A DNA stretch of 64,000 nucleotides, from contig JBPRGG010000183.1 in NCBI GenBank assembly GCA_051418075.1, positions 1 to 64,000 of the forward strand. Direction: 5' to 3'. The notes under the pieces are model-generated. The model saw only the letters and a list, made by a program, of their open reading frames with translations. It did not search any database and was not told where the DNA came from. Source of the DNA: JBPRGG01 sp051418075. Its GTDB lineage: Bacteria; Bacteroidota; Bacteroidia; Cytophagales; Cyclobacteriaceae. This document shows, piece after piece, positions 35,256-44,451 of the stretch. Within the stretch, counting starts at the first letter, position 1; the number at the start of each line of letters is the position of its first letter. The translations under genes and the position numbers were made by a program.

Positions 35256-35939
35256 ATGAAAGTAATTAAAGCAGAAAATCTGACTAAAGTATACCAGGAA
35301 ACCAAGGTTCCTGTCCATGCTCTGAATGGAGTGGATCTAAACATTGATGAGGGTGAATTTACCGCCATAGTGGGTCCTTCCGGTTCAGGTAAATCTACCT
35401 TACTCAATATCATAGGCGGGTTGGATGCGCCCAGTTCGGGCCATATTGAAGTAGATGGGGTGGATATCAGCAGCTTAAAAGACAGTGAAATGATCGAATT
35501 CCGCTTAAAGCATATTGGGTTTGTATTCCAGTCTTATAACCTGATTCCCGTATTAACAGCAAGGGAAAATATAGAATTCATTATGCTGCTGCAGAAATAT
35601 CCTAAAAAAGAACGTGATGAAAGGGTTATGCAGCTTTTACAGGCAGTTGGGTTGGATGGCAGGGGTAATAACCGTCCGGCTGAATTATCAGGTGGTCAAC
35701 AGCAACGGGTGGCTGTGGCCCGGGCCCTGGCTTCACGACCTAAATTTATTCTGGCCGATGAACCCACAGCCAACCTGGATTCCAAGTCCTCAGCCAATTT
35801 GCTGGACATGATGGCCCAGATGAACCGTGAGGAAAAAGCTACCTTTATTTTTTCTACTCATGACCAAAGGGTGATCGATCGGGCCCGACGGGTATTGACT
35901 CTGGAAGATGGTAAAATTGTAGACGATCATTGTAAGTAG
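35256..35939 (+). CDS. LolD/MacB-type ABC transporter ATPase
   Basis: The 227-residue ATPase has Walker A GPSGSGKST at 40-48, signature ELSGGQQQR at about 143-151 and Walker B ILADEPTANLDS at about 165. The MacB/LolD-type EFRLKHIGFVFQSYNLIPVL segment is around the Q-loop. It energises the two upstream permeases. The next gene starts two bases after its stop, so the ATPase and the outer-membrane protein are surely co-transcribed. Confidence 0.95.
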   Translation: MKVIKAENLTKVYQETKVPVHALNGVDLNIDEGEFTAIVGPSGSGKSTLLNIIGGLDAPSSGHIEVDGVDISSLKDSEMIEFRLKHIGFVFQSYNLIPVLTARENIEFIMLLQKYPKKERDERVMQLLQAVGLDGRGNNRPAELSGGQQQRVAVARALASRPKFILADEPTANLDSKSSANLLDMMAQMNREEKATFIFSTHDQRVIDRARRVLTLEDGKIVDDHCK

Positions 35940-35940
35940 C

Positions 35941-37137
35941 ATGAATTTCTTATCAAAATCTATCAGAATCGTGTGCCTGGTATTGCTCCTGGTAACCGGA
36001 TCAGGGGCGACCTGGCTTATGGCTCAACCGGGCGTGAACTATGAAAGCCAAACATTCAGCCTCAAAGGTTATGTAAAATATATGCAAGTATGGAATATAG
36101 TGGATGGATTTGATTCCCTGTTGACTGATAATTTGATTCATAACCGGCTCAACTTGCGCTACTATCCCAATGACAACTTAAAATTCAGAGTAGATCTCCG
36201 TAACAGGGTTTTTTATGGGGACTTTGTTCGCTACATACCTAACTACAGCCAGTTCATTGATGGCAACAACGACTATTTTGACCTGTCAGCAACCCCTTTG
36301 GACCAAAAAAACCTGATCTTTCACACTATGATTGACAGGGCTTTGGTGGAATGGAACAACAACAACTGGAACATCACCCTGGGACGTCAGCGTATCAATT
36401 GGGGGATCGAACTGGCCTGGAACCCCAACGATATCTTCAATGCCTATTCCTTTTTTGATTTTGACTACGAAGAAAGACCCGGCAGTGATGCTTTGAGAGT
36501 AGTGTATTATACAGGAGTAGCCTCTTCTGTAGAATTTGCCACCAAGATGGCCGATGACCTGGATCAAATGGTTTCTGCCGGTTTATGGAAATTTAACCAA
36601 TGGAATTATGACTTCCAGGTGCTGGGTGGTATTGCTAATGGAGATGTGGTTTTAGGAGGAGGCTGGTCAGGCAGCATCGTTGATGCAGGTTTTAAGGGTG
36701 AATTCAGTTATTTTACTCCGTTTACTGAGGAAAACCAGGATGCCGCTTTTGTAGCCAGCATAGGAGCCGATTACTCTTTTTCTAATTCTATGTACCTATA
36801 TGGTTCCTATCTGTTCAACAGTAATGCCAGTCAGAGCAATTCATTATTTTTACTTAACACTTCCAGTGATCAGGTGACAGCCAAAAACCTGCTCCCATTC
36901 AAGCATACAGTATTTCTTCAGGGGATGTATCCTTTTCATCCATTGATCAATGCTGGCCTGGCTACTATGTATTTTCCATCAGCCCAGGGACTTTTTATTA
37001 ACCCTAATCTGACTATATCCCTAAAGGAAAACTGGGATTTTGATGCAATCGGACAAATTTTCTTGGCAGATGATAGGAATGGAAATTTTGGGGCACTTTC
37101 TAAATTGGTATATTTTAGATTTAAGTGGAGCTTTTAG
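35941..37137 (+). CDS. Outer-membrane beta-barrel protein of the export operon
   Basis: The 398-residue protein has a signal peptide (IVCLVLLLVTGSGATWLMAQ), alternating beta-strands throughout (NLRYYPNDNLKFRVDLRNRV, NNNWNITLGRQRINWGIELA) and a terminal YFRFKWSF, with the C-terminal phenylalanine of outer-membrane barrels. It resembles DUF1302/alginate-export-like or phosphate-porin-like barrels, but the exact family is uncertain. Its place as last gene of the TetR-LolA-like-permease-ATPase operon suggests it is the outer-membrane end point or channel. Its stop overlaps the convergent 101-residue gene by four bases. Confidence 0.85.
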   Translation: MNFLSKSIRIVCLVLLLVTGSGATWLMAQPGVNYESQTFSLKGYVKYMQVWNIVDGFDSLLTDNLIHNRLNLRYYPNDNLKFRVDLRNRVFYGDFVRYIPNYSQFIDGNNDYFDLSATPLDQKNLIFHTMIDRALVEWNNNNWNITLGRQRINWGIELAWNPNDIFNAYSFFDFDYEERPGSDALRVVYYTGVASSVEFATKMADDLDQMVSAGLWKFNQWNYDFQVLGGIANGDVVLGGGWSGSIVDAGFKGEFSYFTPFTEENQDAAFVASIGADYSFSNSMYLYGSYLFNSNASQSNSLFLLNTSSDQVTAKNLLPFKHTVFLQGMYPFHPLINAGLATMYFPSAQGLFINPNLTISLKENWDFDAIGQIFLADDRNGNFGALSKLVYFRFKWSF

Positions 37138-37439
37138 GCGATCTTATTATTATCTTCCTGCTCTTCTTTTACATACTCTCCAATCTTATTGAATATCAGA
37201 TCCGTCTTCACAATCTCATTCTCAATAGCCTGCAATCGTTGGGCTATAAACTCAGCCTTTTCATCTTCCTGAGAACCTTCAATCGGACTCAGAGAAGATC
37301 TTTTTTTAGCAATTTTATATTTATGAGAACTTAATGCATCAAATATGATCTTAGCCTCTTCAACAGAAAACTTCAAATTGATTTCTTTCTTCATAATTTT
37401 TCTAATAAACTTGACAAGTTGTTCTTCATTTTTCATCAT
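37134..37439 (-). CDS. Small coiled-coil protein of unknown function
   Basis: The 101-residue protein is highly charged and helical (KFIRKIMKKEINLKFSVEEA, FIAQRLQAIENEIVKTDLIF), with no signal peptide or domain known to me. The heptad-like spacing suggests a coiled coil. It converges with the outer-membrane protein gene, sharing four bases at the stops. The helicase-associated-repeat gene lies upstream by position in the same orientation, 223 AT-rich bases away. No function is proposed. Confidence 0.6.
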   Translation of the reverse strand: MMKNEEQLVKFIRKIMKKEINLKFSVEEAKIIFDALSSHKYKIAKKRSSLSPIEGSQEDEKAEFIAQRLQAIENEIVKTDLIFNKIGEYVKEEQEDNNKIA

Positions 37440-37662
37440 TGCTCCAATATTAAGTCCTAAAGCTAAATATAATTTTATAAAAAATTCAAAAAAGTCCAGT
37501 TCTTTATTAAAAAATTTATATTATATTTAGATCAATTTATTAGCAGAATTAAAACTTTTCTTTCTATAGTTAAATATTATTAATGTAAACGCAGCCGGCA
37601 AAAAATTGTTATACGCAAAATACAAATAATTGTTGATTATTTGCTATCAATCAGGAAAAATT

Positions 37663-39363
37663 TCAGGCACTTTCCATCATTATCTCTCTTTTGGGCATTC
37701 TTCCCCGTCGCTTCTTCCAGTCAAAATTAATTTCTTCCAGTAGTTTTTTTCTTTCCGGCTGTAATTTATTTTGCTCTGACCTGATGCGGGAGATCCATTT
37801 ACCTAGTTTCCTGTTTTTCTCCCAATTCACTGGTACCCGGGTGTGACCATAAGATTTTTTAAACTCCACCAGATTTTTATACATCACCATCCAGGGGATC
37901 ATGGTCTTTTTCACTACTTTCCAGTCAAAGTTAATTTTATTCAGCAACTTGATTTGCTTATCGGTTAATTTGCTCTGATTCAGGCGGGTACGAGAAACCC
38001 ACTGTCCCAATTTATGATTTTCTTCCCAACCCCAGGGCACCCGGGTATGCCCGAACCGTTTTTTGAATTCTACCAGTTGTTCGTATCGCTTCATCCAATA
38101 CGCCTCGCTTAAATTCCAGGGAAAGTTGATCCGGTCCAGTTTATTGATTTTATCAGGTGACAATTTTTTATCATAATAACTTTTCCTCTGGGCGCAGGTC
38201 CATCTTTCCAGAGGACGATCAATTTTTACAGAGACCTGTATCCGGCCGTATTTTTTCTGATAAGCCTTCAGCTTTTTAAAATTCCTTTCCCAGATCTCAT
38301 CATATTTTTTTTGTTGGAATTCCATGGTTTTATTATTCCAGACAAATCCCAAATTATCCAGCTTCTTCTTTTTTTCAGGATCCAGCTTTCCTTTTTTTTC
38401 CAAAGTACGCTGACCGCTTACCCATATACCAAGAGACCGGTTCTTCTTCCAGTTTACCGGCACAAAACAATCACCATAGGTTTGCTTGTATTGCTTGAGC
38501 TGGCTGAATCTTTCTTCCCACTTTTTTTCCTGAAGCACATTACAATCCCAAATAAAACCGGCCGTTTTCAGTTTATCCTCTCTCTCAGGTAAAAGTTTAT
38601 TTTTGCTCTTCAATGTCCTTTGACGGTCTACCCATCCGGCCAGCTTTTGATCAGGATGACTTAAAGGAACCCGGCAATGTCCGTGCTTTTGCTTATATTT
38701 TAGCAGCTGGTTAAATTTTTCTTCCCATTGATCTTCATATAGTTCCCGAAAATCCCAAACGAAATCCAGTTTTTTCAATTTTCGTAAACGATCCTGTTTC
38801 ATTTTGCCCTCAGCATACCTTCGTCTCTGGACCAGCACCCAGTTACTAAGCTTAGGATTTTCATCCCATTTCTGAGGCACCTTGGAATGGCCATGTTCCT
38901 GATAATATGCTTCAAGTTGCAAATACATTTCGTGCCATTTCCAATCCCTTAGATCCTTGAATTCCCATACCACGCCCATGTAGTCAAGCTTTTGGAAGCG
39001 CTCCTGGCTAAGAAAATGTCTGTTTTTGATCTGGCTGATCAACCAGGTATTCAGATCTTCATACTGAGGGTCGGTGGCAGGAACATGAACATGTCCGAAT
39101 TTTTTGGCAAAATCTTTCAATTGCTGAAATTTTTCTTCCCAGGGAAAATGGGAATCAGAAAAGTCAAAATCCAGCTCAATCAATTTGGATTTTAAACCGG
39201 GAGGTAACTTATTCTTATGCTTTCTTAATATATCCACCCATTGGGCTAACTTAGGATCCTCCCAATCTGGTGGCACCATACAATGCCCCTGATGGTCTTT
39301 AAAATCTTTTAATCTTTCTAAGTTTTTTTCCCACTGTTTGATTACATCTTCCTTAAAAACCAT
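37663..39363 (-). CDS. Protein made of eight helicase-associated (HA) domain repeats, no helicase
   Basis: The 566-residue protein consists almost wholly of eight consecutive HA domains of about 65-72 residues. They start near 7, 73, 140, 212, 280, 352, 424 and 490. Each follows the pattern W-x-F-x-L-x2-Y/F-x5-GH-x-x-VP-(10-12)-L-x-x-W-V-(10-16)-L-x5-L-x3-F-x-W. One example reads KYKQKHGHCRVP then KLAGWVDRQR. HA domains usually follow superfamily II helicases and are thought to bind nucleic acid. Here no P-loop or DEAD motif is present, and the N- and C-termini are only a few residues beyond the repeats. Lysine-rich, likely cytoplasmic. Function unknown. Confidence 0.9.
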   Translation of the reverse strand: MVFKEDVIKQWEKNLERLKDFKDHQGHCMVPPDWEDPKLAQWVDILRKHKNKLPPGLKSKLIELDFDFSDSHFPWEEKFQQLKDFAKKFGHVHVPATDPQYEDLNTWLISQIKNRHFLSQERFQKLDYMGVVWEFKDLRDWKWHEMYLQLEAYYQEHGHSKVPQKWDENPKLSNWVLVQRRRYAEGKMKQDRLRKLKKLDFVWDFRELYEDQWEEKFNQLLKYKQKHGHCRVPLSHPDQKLAGWVDRQRTLKSKNKLLPEREDKLKTAGFIWDCNVLQEKKWEERFSQLKQYKQTYGDCFVPVNWKKNRSLGIWVSGQRTLEKKGKLDPEKKKKLDNLGFVWNNKTMEFQQKKYDEIWERNFKKLKAYQKKYGRIQVSVKIDRPLERWTCAQRKSYYDKKLSPDKINKLDRINFPWNLSEAYWMKRYEQLVEFKKRFGHTRVPWGWEENHKLGQWVSRTRLNQSKLTDKQIKLLNKINFDWKVVKKTMIPWMVMYKNLVEFKKSYGHTRVPVNWEKNRKLGKWISRIRSEQNKLQPERKKLLEEINFDWKKRRGRMPKREIMMESA

Positions 39364-39860
39364 TACGTTTCATTATTTAGGCTTTTTTTCCTGAAATATT
39401 TTGAGTTATTATTCAACAAGAAATATCTTGTTTTTTATATAATTAAAAAATGTTAACGTTTTAATTGTTTTATACAGTCACAAACTTATTTTAATTTTCA
39501 AGTTTTTTTGACAATATTAGCTAATAATATTGATTAAATGTAATATTTACAAGAAAAAAGGTGAAAATATAATTTTTTTCCAAATAAAATTATCGCCGGT
39601 TGCAGAAAATGTTTATAAAAATTTACTATATACTTAAATTACTACCTAAAATTTAAATTGTTAACCTAATCAACCTCTTTTATCTTTAAATGCTATAATA
39701 ACGACAAAATAAGCTTAATTTTAGCTTAACATTGTATAACGCTTTACCTATAGGCTAAATTGTCTGGATTCAGAAAATATTTATTTTTAAATTATGTTGA
39801 TTACCAAATCCTATCTGAATGTATATACCAGAGGAATGTTGAAAAATGCAGTTTTAAGTT
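39364..39860. other. AT-rich intergenic region, no gene seen
   Basis: Nearly 500 bases between the divergent HA-repeat gene and a secreted-protein gene, among the most AT-rich DNA in the window. It must hold promoters for both. I find no hairpin, palindrome or open frame above noise. Compositional contrast with its neighbours is consistent with, but does not prove, acquired DNA. Confidence 0.5.
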
Positions 39861-40379
39861 ATGATGCCTAAAATAATCCTTTCTTTAATAATCACTTTAT
39901 CATCAATCTCATTGGGCTCTTCCCAGGATTTATCTAACCTGGATCAAAAATATGGATTCAAGGATATTAAGCTTATGAGTAATATCAGAAAATATAAAGG
40001 ACTGGAATTCAAGCAGGAGGTGGATGATGAGAAAGTAAAAACCGCGCAAATATATATACCAGAAAAAGGTGCTTATAACCAGATCGGAAACATCAAGATC
40101 AATGAACTGGAAGTAAAAGCCTATAACAATTTGATCTTTGCCATCAAAGTGATCACCGAAGATGACCCGAATTTGTATAAAGGACTGGTCAGCCTTTATG
40201 GTAAACCAGCTTATTCTGTCAGATCCAGCAATTATTATTGGAGTACAGATAAAACATCACTCACTTTTGAAGCTTACAAAAAAAACCAGTTATTACTCAA
40301 TTTTTATGCTAAAGAAATTGAACAGGTACTGAAACAGGAGAAAAAAGAAACGGTGGAATCTATAGCCAATGATTTTTAG
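39861..40379 (+). CDS. Secreted protein of unknown function
   Basis: The 172-residue protein has a signal peptide (IILSLIITLSSISLGSS). The mature part is lysine-rich and beta-type (QKYGFKDIKLMSNIRKYKGL, AVKVITEDDP-like NLIFAIKVITEDDP, LVSLYGKPAYSVRSSNYYWS). The YGKP...W pattern is reminiscent of small periplasmic proteins that monitor ligand or substrate content, but no family can be named. Two ATGs are adjacent at the start. A small membrane-protein gene follows 79 bases later. Confidence 0.65.
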   Translation: MMPKIILSLIITLSSISLGSSQDLSNLDQKYGFKDIKLMSNIRKYKGLEFKQEVDDEKVKTAQIYIPEKGAYNQIGNIKINELEVKAYNNLIFAIKVITEDDPNLYKGLVSLYGKPAYSVRSSNYYWSTDKTSLTFEAYKKNQLLLNFYAKEIEQVLKQEKKETVESIANDF

Positions 40380-40458
40380 CTGCAAAATTTTCCTTCCTAA
40401 TATTTTTCAAAAGGCTGAAAATGGTTAAATTAAGCCGATAACTTAAATTTTGGCACTT

Positions 40459-40824
40459 ATGAAAAACATGGAAACACATTGGAAGGTAATTGCTTATATC
40501 TATATCATTTTTGCTATACTACACATGGTTTTTGGTGGTTTGGGATACCTTGTTTTTTACCGGGTAGCTGATTTTGCCCAGATCGAACCTGAAATAGTCA
40601 ACCTGGTTTCCTATCTCAGCGGAATCTTCGGACTGATCCTTTTACTCATATCCATCATTTCAATTATTGGGGCTATTGGTCTTTTAAAAATGAAACAATG
40701 GGCAAAAATATTAATGCTGGTGATTGGATGTGTTTATTTACTGATTTTTCCTATTGGGACTATTGTGGGAATTTATACCATTATTGCTTTTATTTCGGAG
40801 CAAAGCAATCCGGCAAAAATTTAA
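40459..40824 (+). CDS. Small integral membrane protein
   Basis: The roughly 121-residue protein from ATG 40459 is built of about four membrane spans (VIAYIYIIFAILHMVFGGLG, LSGIFGLILLLISIISIIGA, ILMLVIGCVYLLIFPIGTIV and GIYTIIAFIS). This four-helix plan is common in unnamed Bacteroidota membrane proteins. A TTG at 40450 in the same frame is rejected in favour of the ATG. The sigma-factor gene follows after 44 bases, so the two could share a message, but no functional tie is evident. Confidence 0.7.
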   Translation: MKNMETHWKVIAYIYIIFAILHMVFGGLGYLVFYRVADFAQIEPEIVNLVSYLSGIFGLILLLISIISIIGAIGLLKMKQWAKILMLVIGCVYLLIFPIGTIVGIYTIIAFISEQSNPAKI

Positions 40825-40868
40825 CCTCGCATTTGAAAAAGTTTGTGACTTTTTACAAACAGGGGATT

Positions 40869-41474
40869 ATGCCAACAAAGATTAAATCCATTATTCCCTT
40901 GAATAAACAATATCATCTTGACCAGGATCAGATTCAACAGGAACAGGATTGGATAAATCTGGCCAAAAAAGATCCGGCTCAGTTTAAAATGCTTTATGAT
41001 AAATATTTTGAAGCAATTTTTGGATTTGTGTATCGCCGAACTGACGATGAAGATATTTCAGCCGATCTCACATCACAAACTTTTTTGAAAGCATTGCAAA
41101 ATCTTAAAAAATACCAGGACCGGGGTTTGCCATTTTCAGCCTGGTTGTACCGTATTGCCATCAATGAATTAAACAAGTTTTATCGTAGCCGTCAAAAGAA
41201 AAAAGTTTTCAGCCTGGAAGAACACCTGGTAATAAAACTAATTTGGGTAGAGGAGCAGGAACCAAACGATCAGGAATCGTTGTTGCAACAGGTATTGCAA
41301 GATCTTAACAACCTTAAAACTGAAGAAGTGGAAATACTGGAATTACGTTTTTTTGAAGAACGCAGCTTTAAAGAAATTGCTTATATTCTGGAAATTTCAG
41401 AGAGCAGCGCCAAAATGCGTACTTACCGGGCTCTTGAAAAATTAAAGAATCAACTAAAACAGGAATTAAGATGA
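40869..41474 (+). CDS. ECF-type sigma-70 family RNA polymerase sigma factor
   Basis: From ATG 40869 the roughly 201-residue protein has sigma region 2 (FKMLYDKYFEAIFGFVYRRT, LTSQTFLKALQNLKKY, PFSAWLYRIAINELNKFYRS). Region 4 (LNNLKTEEVEILELRFFEER, SFKEIAYILEISESSAKMRT) is also present, and region 3 is absent. Upstream in-frame codons fall inside the previous membrane-protein gene and have no sigma character, so they are excluded. It overlaps the next gene by four bases (ATGA), so a coupled partner is made with it. Target promoters are unknown. Confidence 0.9.
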   Translation: MPTKIKSIIPLNKQYHLDQDQIQQEQDWINLAKKDPAQFKMLYDKYFEAIFGFVYRRTDDEDISADLTSQTFLKALQNLKKYQDRGLPFSAWLYRIAINELNKFYRSRQKKKVFSLEEHLVIKLIWVEEQEPNDQESLLQQVLQDLNNLKTEEVEILELRFFEERSFKEIAYILEISESSAKMRTYRALEKLKNQLKQELR

Positions 41475-41782
41475 CCCGTCATGAGATCAGACTGAGAAGG
41501 CAGCAATTCACCTCTAATCGTATTCAGAGGCATAAGGATTATGACCGGCTGATCCAACGGCATCAAAAATCCAGTCGGTTCAGAAACCTGATCCAAACCC
41601 TGATCATCATCATTATTTTATTTGTTCTGGTACTGGCCAGCTATTTATACATGTCTAAAGTTAGTCCCGAAGCTTACCGGTATAAGCCCGTAGAAGCCCC
41701 TGTTATCTCCATATATTGCAATGACAGTCAAGCTATTATCTATAAATTGGGGTCGGAAAATCTCAGGCTAAAAAGGGGTTAG
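41471..41782 (+). CDS. Small single-span membrane protein coupled to the sigma factor
   Basis: The 103-residue protein has an arginine- and histidine-rich N-terminal half (RHEIRLRRQQFTSNRIQRHK), one membrane span (LIQTLIIIIILFVLVLASYL) and a short exported tail of about 40 residues. Translational coupling by ATGA to a sigma-factor gene is the classic position of an anti-sigma factor. The cytosolic segment is too basic and lacks a ZAS motif or a long regulatory domain, so this would be an unusual one. Positive-inside orientation puts the basic part in the cytoplasm. Assignment as a regulator is inference. Confidence 0.65.
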   Translation: MTRHEIRLRRQQFTSNRIQRHKDYDRLIQRHQKSSRFRNLIQTLIIIIILFVLVLASYLYMSKVSPEAYRYKPVEAPVISIYCNDSQAIIYKLGSENLRLKRG

Positions 41783-41925
41783 CCAACCCCAGTGAGCCCC
41801 GGAGATCACATGCTCTTATCACAACTACCTGAATAAACATAGTTTACTTTTAAAGGTTAAAACCTTACCTATCAAGTTTTGATAGCATTTTTTTCCTGCT
41901 GAAAATAAACTATAATATTTTTTTA

Positions 41926-42393
41926 ATGGACTGGAGTAACCAACTTTTTATTTTACTGGATATTCTGATTGCTGCTATTCTATCCGGAGCTGTTGGATTT
42001 GAAAGAGAAAAGCGGGAAAAACCAGCTGGATTTCGTACGCATATGATCGTTGGCAGTGTTTCCTGCCTGCTGGTTTCCATAGGTTCCGTATTACTGGATA
42101 CTTTCCATAATTATCCTTTTCAGGAAGCCCTGAGGGCAGATCCTTTCAGGATCATAGAAGCCATCATAGTGGGGGTCAGCTTTATTGGTGCTGGCACCAT
42201 CCTGAAATCAGAAAAGGAAGAAAGAATCCGCTTTTTAACTTCTTCTGCCACTATTCTTTTCTCTGCCGGTATTGGGATCAGTGTAGCGCTGCAGCAATAC
42301 GTGCTGGCCCTGGGTGTGAGTATCCTGGCACTGATCATCAATGTGGTATTCAAGTTGATCGACCGGAAGATGGACCAGGATGAGGATCATTGA
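41926..42393 (+). CDS. MgtC/SapB family membrane protein
   Basis: The 155-residue protein has four membrane spans and the family core GAVGFEREKREKPAGFRTHM, then VGVSFIGAGTILKSEKEERI and FLTSSATILFSAGIGISV. This corresponds to the conserved N-terminal membrane domain of MgtC/SapB proteins; the C-terminal ACT-like domain is missing, as in many short members. MgtC proteins are tied to growth at low magnesium and ATP synthase control in enterobacteria; the role here is unknown. It converges on the ClC gene with 13 bases between stops. Confidence 0.9.
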   Translation: MDWSNQLFILLDILIAAILSGAVGFEREKREKPAGFRTHMIVGSVSCLLVSIGSVLLDTFHNYPFQEALRADPFRIIEAIIVGVSFIGAGTILKSEKEERIRFLTSSATILFSAGIGISVALQQYVLALGVSILALIINVVFKLIDRKMDQDEDH

Positions 42394-42406
42394 TTCGCCT
42401 GCCTGA

Positions 42407-44179
42407 TCAATCTTCTGAAAAGTAGCGCAACATACGCCGGTAGGAAGAGAAAACATTGGCCTTTGATACAAATCCAATGTATTTGCCATTTTTAACCACC
42501 GGAATATTAAAATGTCCACTGTACTGGATCTGCTTGGCCACATCCTCCATGGCATCATCCGGATCCACCTCATTATGCGGGATATGCATCAGGTCTCTTA
42601 CATAGGTGTTCTGATACAATTCTGGCCGAAACATCACCTGCCGGATATTATTTAAATGAACGATTCCCTTCAGATTCCGCTGCTGGTCCAGCACCGGAAA
42701 TACATTCCTCTTGGAAAGTTTAATCAATTCCACCAGATCACCCAAAGTGGCATCCACATCTATGGTCTTGAAATCTGTTTCGATCAGTTTATCAATTTTC
42801 ATCAGGGAAAGGATGGCCTTGTCCTTATGGTGGGTAATTAATTCTCCTCGTTTAGCCAACTGAATGGTATAAACTGAATTGGGTACAATATATTTTATCG
42901 TAAGGTATGAAATGGTAGCTACCAGCATCAATGGCATAAACAACTGATATCCGCCGGTGATTTCCGCGATTAAAAATATAGCAGTCAAGGGGGCATGAAT
43001 AACTCCAGAAATTAAACCAGCCATTCCTACCAGGGCAAAATTTCTTTCAGAAATATCTGCCTTGAAGAAATTCATCAGTTTAGCAAACAGCAGTCCCAGG
43101 TTGGATCCCATAAACAAGGATGGGGCAAAAATACCACCTATACCGCCGCTTCCGAAAGTCACTGATGTCGCAATGGATTTTAACAGGACTACCAACAGCA
43201 TCAACACCCACATGACCCAAAAATTTTCCCGCAAGTCAAAAAAGATGGTGTTATTAAATAAATAAGATGTTTCGCCACTTAACGCGGAATTGATCACATC
43301 ATATCCCTCACCATAAAGGGCTGGAAAAATAAAGATCAATAAACCCAGAATGAATCCACCTATCAAAAGCTTTACATACCACCTTTTAAACCTATCAAAC
43401 CGCCCGGTAATGGCCATATACATTTTGGTGAAATATACTGATACCAATGCAGTAATAATTCCGAATACCAGGTAAAAATGAATCTCATCCAATTTAAAGC
43501 TTTCCAAAACTTCAAATGTGTAAATAATATTCTGGCCCAGCAGGAGGTAAGATATCAGTGCAGCAGTAGCTGAAGCAATCAATAAAGGCACAATAGCCGA
43601 CATGGTAAGATCCAGCATGATCACTTCCAGGGCAAAGATCACTGCTGCAATAGGCGCTTTAAAAATGGCAGCCATAGCTCCGGCGCTGGCGCATCCCAAT
43701 AATAGCAACACCTTCTTATAATTCAGGTGCAAAATCCGGCCTATATTGGAACCTATGGCCGCGCCAGTAGCCACCGTGGGACCTTCCAATCCTACTGAAC
43801 CGCCAAATGCTACGGTAATGGCACTGGTAATAATAGAGCTGTAAATATTATGAGGTTTCATGTTCCCGTTGTTACGGGAGATTGCAAACAGAACCAGCGG
43901 AATTCCATGGCCCACCCTTTGCTTGACAAAGTATCTGATAAATAAAACTACCAGCAAGATACCCAGGCTGGGATATATAATGTAGAGAAAATTATATTTA
44001 CTCAGGGTGAAACTCTGGGTAAGAACATTTTGTATTACATGCACCAAAAACTTAAGAAAGGTGGCAGATAGCCCTACCAGAATACCCACTATCAGGGCCA
44101 ATATCATGATAAAATTCCTGTCATTCACATGTTTGATCCGCCAAATCAGGAACTTAACTAAAAAGGACCGTTTTCTCAT
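42407..44179 (-). CDS. ClC-family chloride channel/antiporter with C-terminal CBS pair
   Basis: The 590-residue protein has the ClC membrane core (about 1-440). The selectivity motif is GSVGLEGPT at 127-135, with the gating glutamate at 132, and GSGGIGGIFAPSLFMGS is about two-thirds along the core. The gating glutamate suggests a proton-coupled antiporter rather than a passive channel. Two CBS domains fill about 455-585 (VDATLGDLVELIKLSKRNVF, DAMEDVAKQIQYSGHFNIPV) and probably sense nucleotides. It is a single gene divergent from the WbuC-like cupin gene. Confidence 0.94.
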   Translation of the reverse strand: MRKRSFLVKFLIWRIKHVNDRNFIMILALIVGILVGLSATFLKFLVHVIQNVLTQSFTLSKYNFLYIIYPSLGILLVVLFIRYFVKQRVGHGIPLVLFAISRNNGNMKPHNIYSSIITSAITVAFGGSVGLEGPTVATGAAIGSNIGRILHLNYKKVLLLLGCASAGAMAAIFKAPIAAVIFALEVIMLDLTMSAIVPLLIASATAALISYLLLGQNIIYTFEVLESFKLDEIHFYLVFGIITALVSVYFTKMYMAITGRFDRFKRWYVKLLIGGFILGLLIFIFPALYGEGYDVINSALSGETSYLFNNTIFFDLRENFWVMWVLMLLVVLLKSIATSVTFGSGGIGGIFAPSLFMGSNLGLLFAKLMNFFKADISERNFALVGMAGLISGVIHAPLTAIFLIAEITGGYQLFMPLMLVATISYLTIKYIVPNSVYTIQLAKRGELITHHKDKAILSLMKIDKLIETDFKTIDVDATLGDLVELIKLSKRNVFPVLDQQRNLKGIVHLNNIRQVMFRPELYQNTYVRDLMHIPHNEVDPDDAMEDVAKQIQYSGHFNIPVVKNGKYIGFVSKANVFSSYRRMLRYFSED

Positions 44180-44451
44180 GATACACTTTGTTAATGCCCC
44201 CCAAACTTAACAAGATTTTACAGCTAATTTACAGATACGCCGCTGATTTTAATGGTATTACTGAAATAGGTAACGTCTGCAGCAAAGATCCGGTAGCGAT
44301 ATCACAAAATTTGTTCATTTTAACAAGCTGAGTTTCTGTCATCAACACTTTGTTTTACTGCCATCAACCCTGCCTGTACAGGAAAATGGCTTATCATTAG
44401 CTAACCAGTGTATCAAATTCCTGAAACATTTTTCTACTTCCCTTATTATTC
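44180..44451. other. Intergenic, no gene seen
   Basis: Spacer between the ClC gene (minus) and the WbuC-like gene (plus). It should contain the ClC promoter, which I could not place with confidence. No repeat or open frame. Confidence 0.45.

Noticed and set aside
40698..40868. N-terminal extension of the sigma factor
   Set aside because: These codons lie in the membrane-protein gene in another frame and have no sigma-factor character; ATG 40869 is the sensible start.
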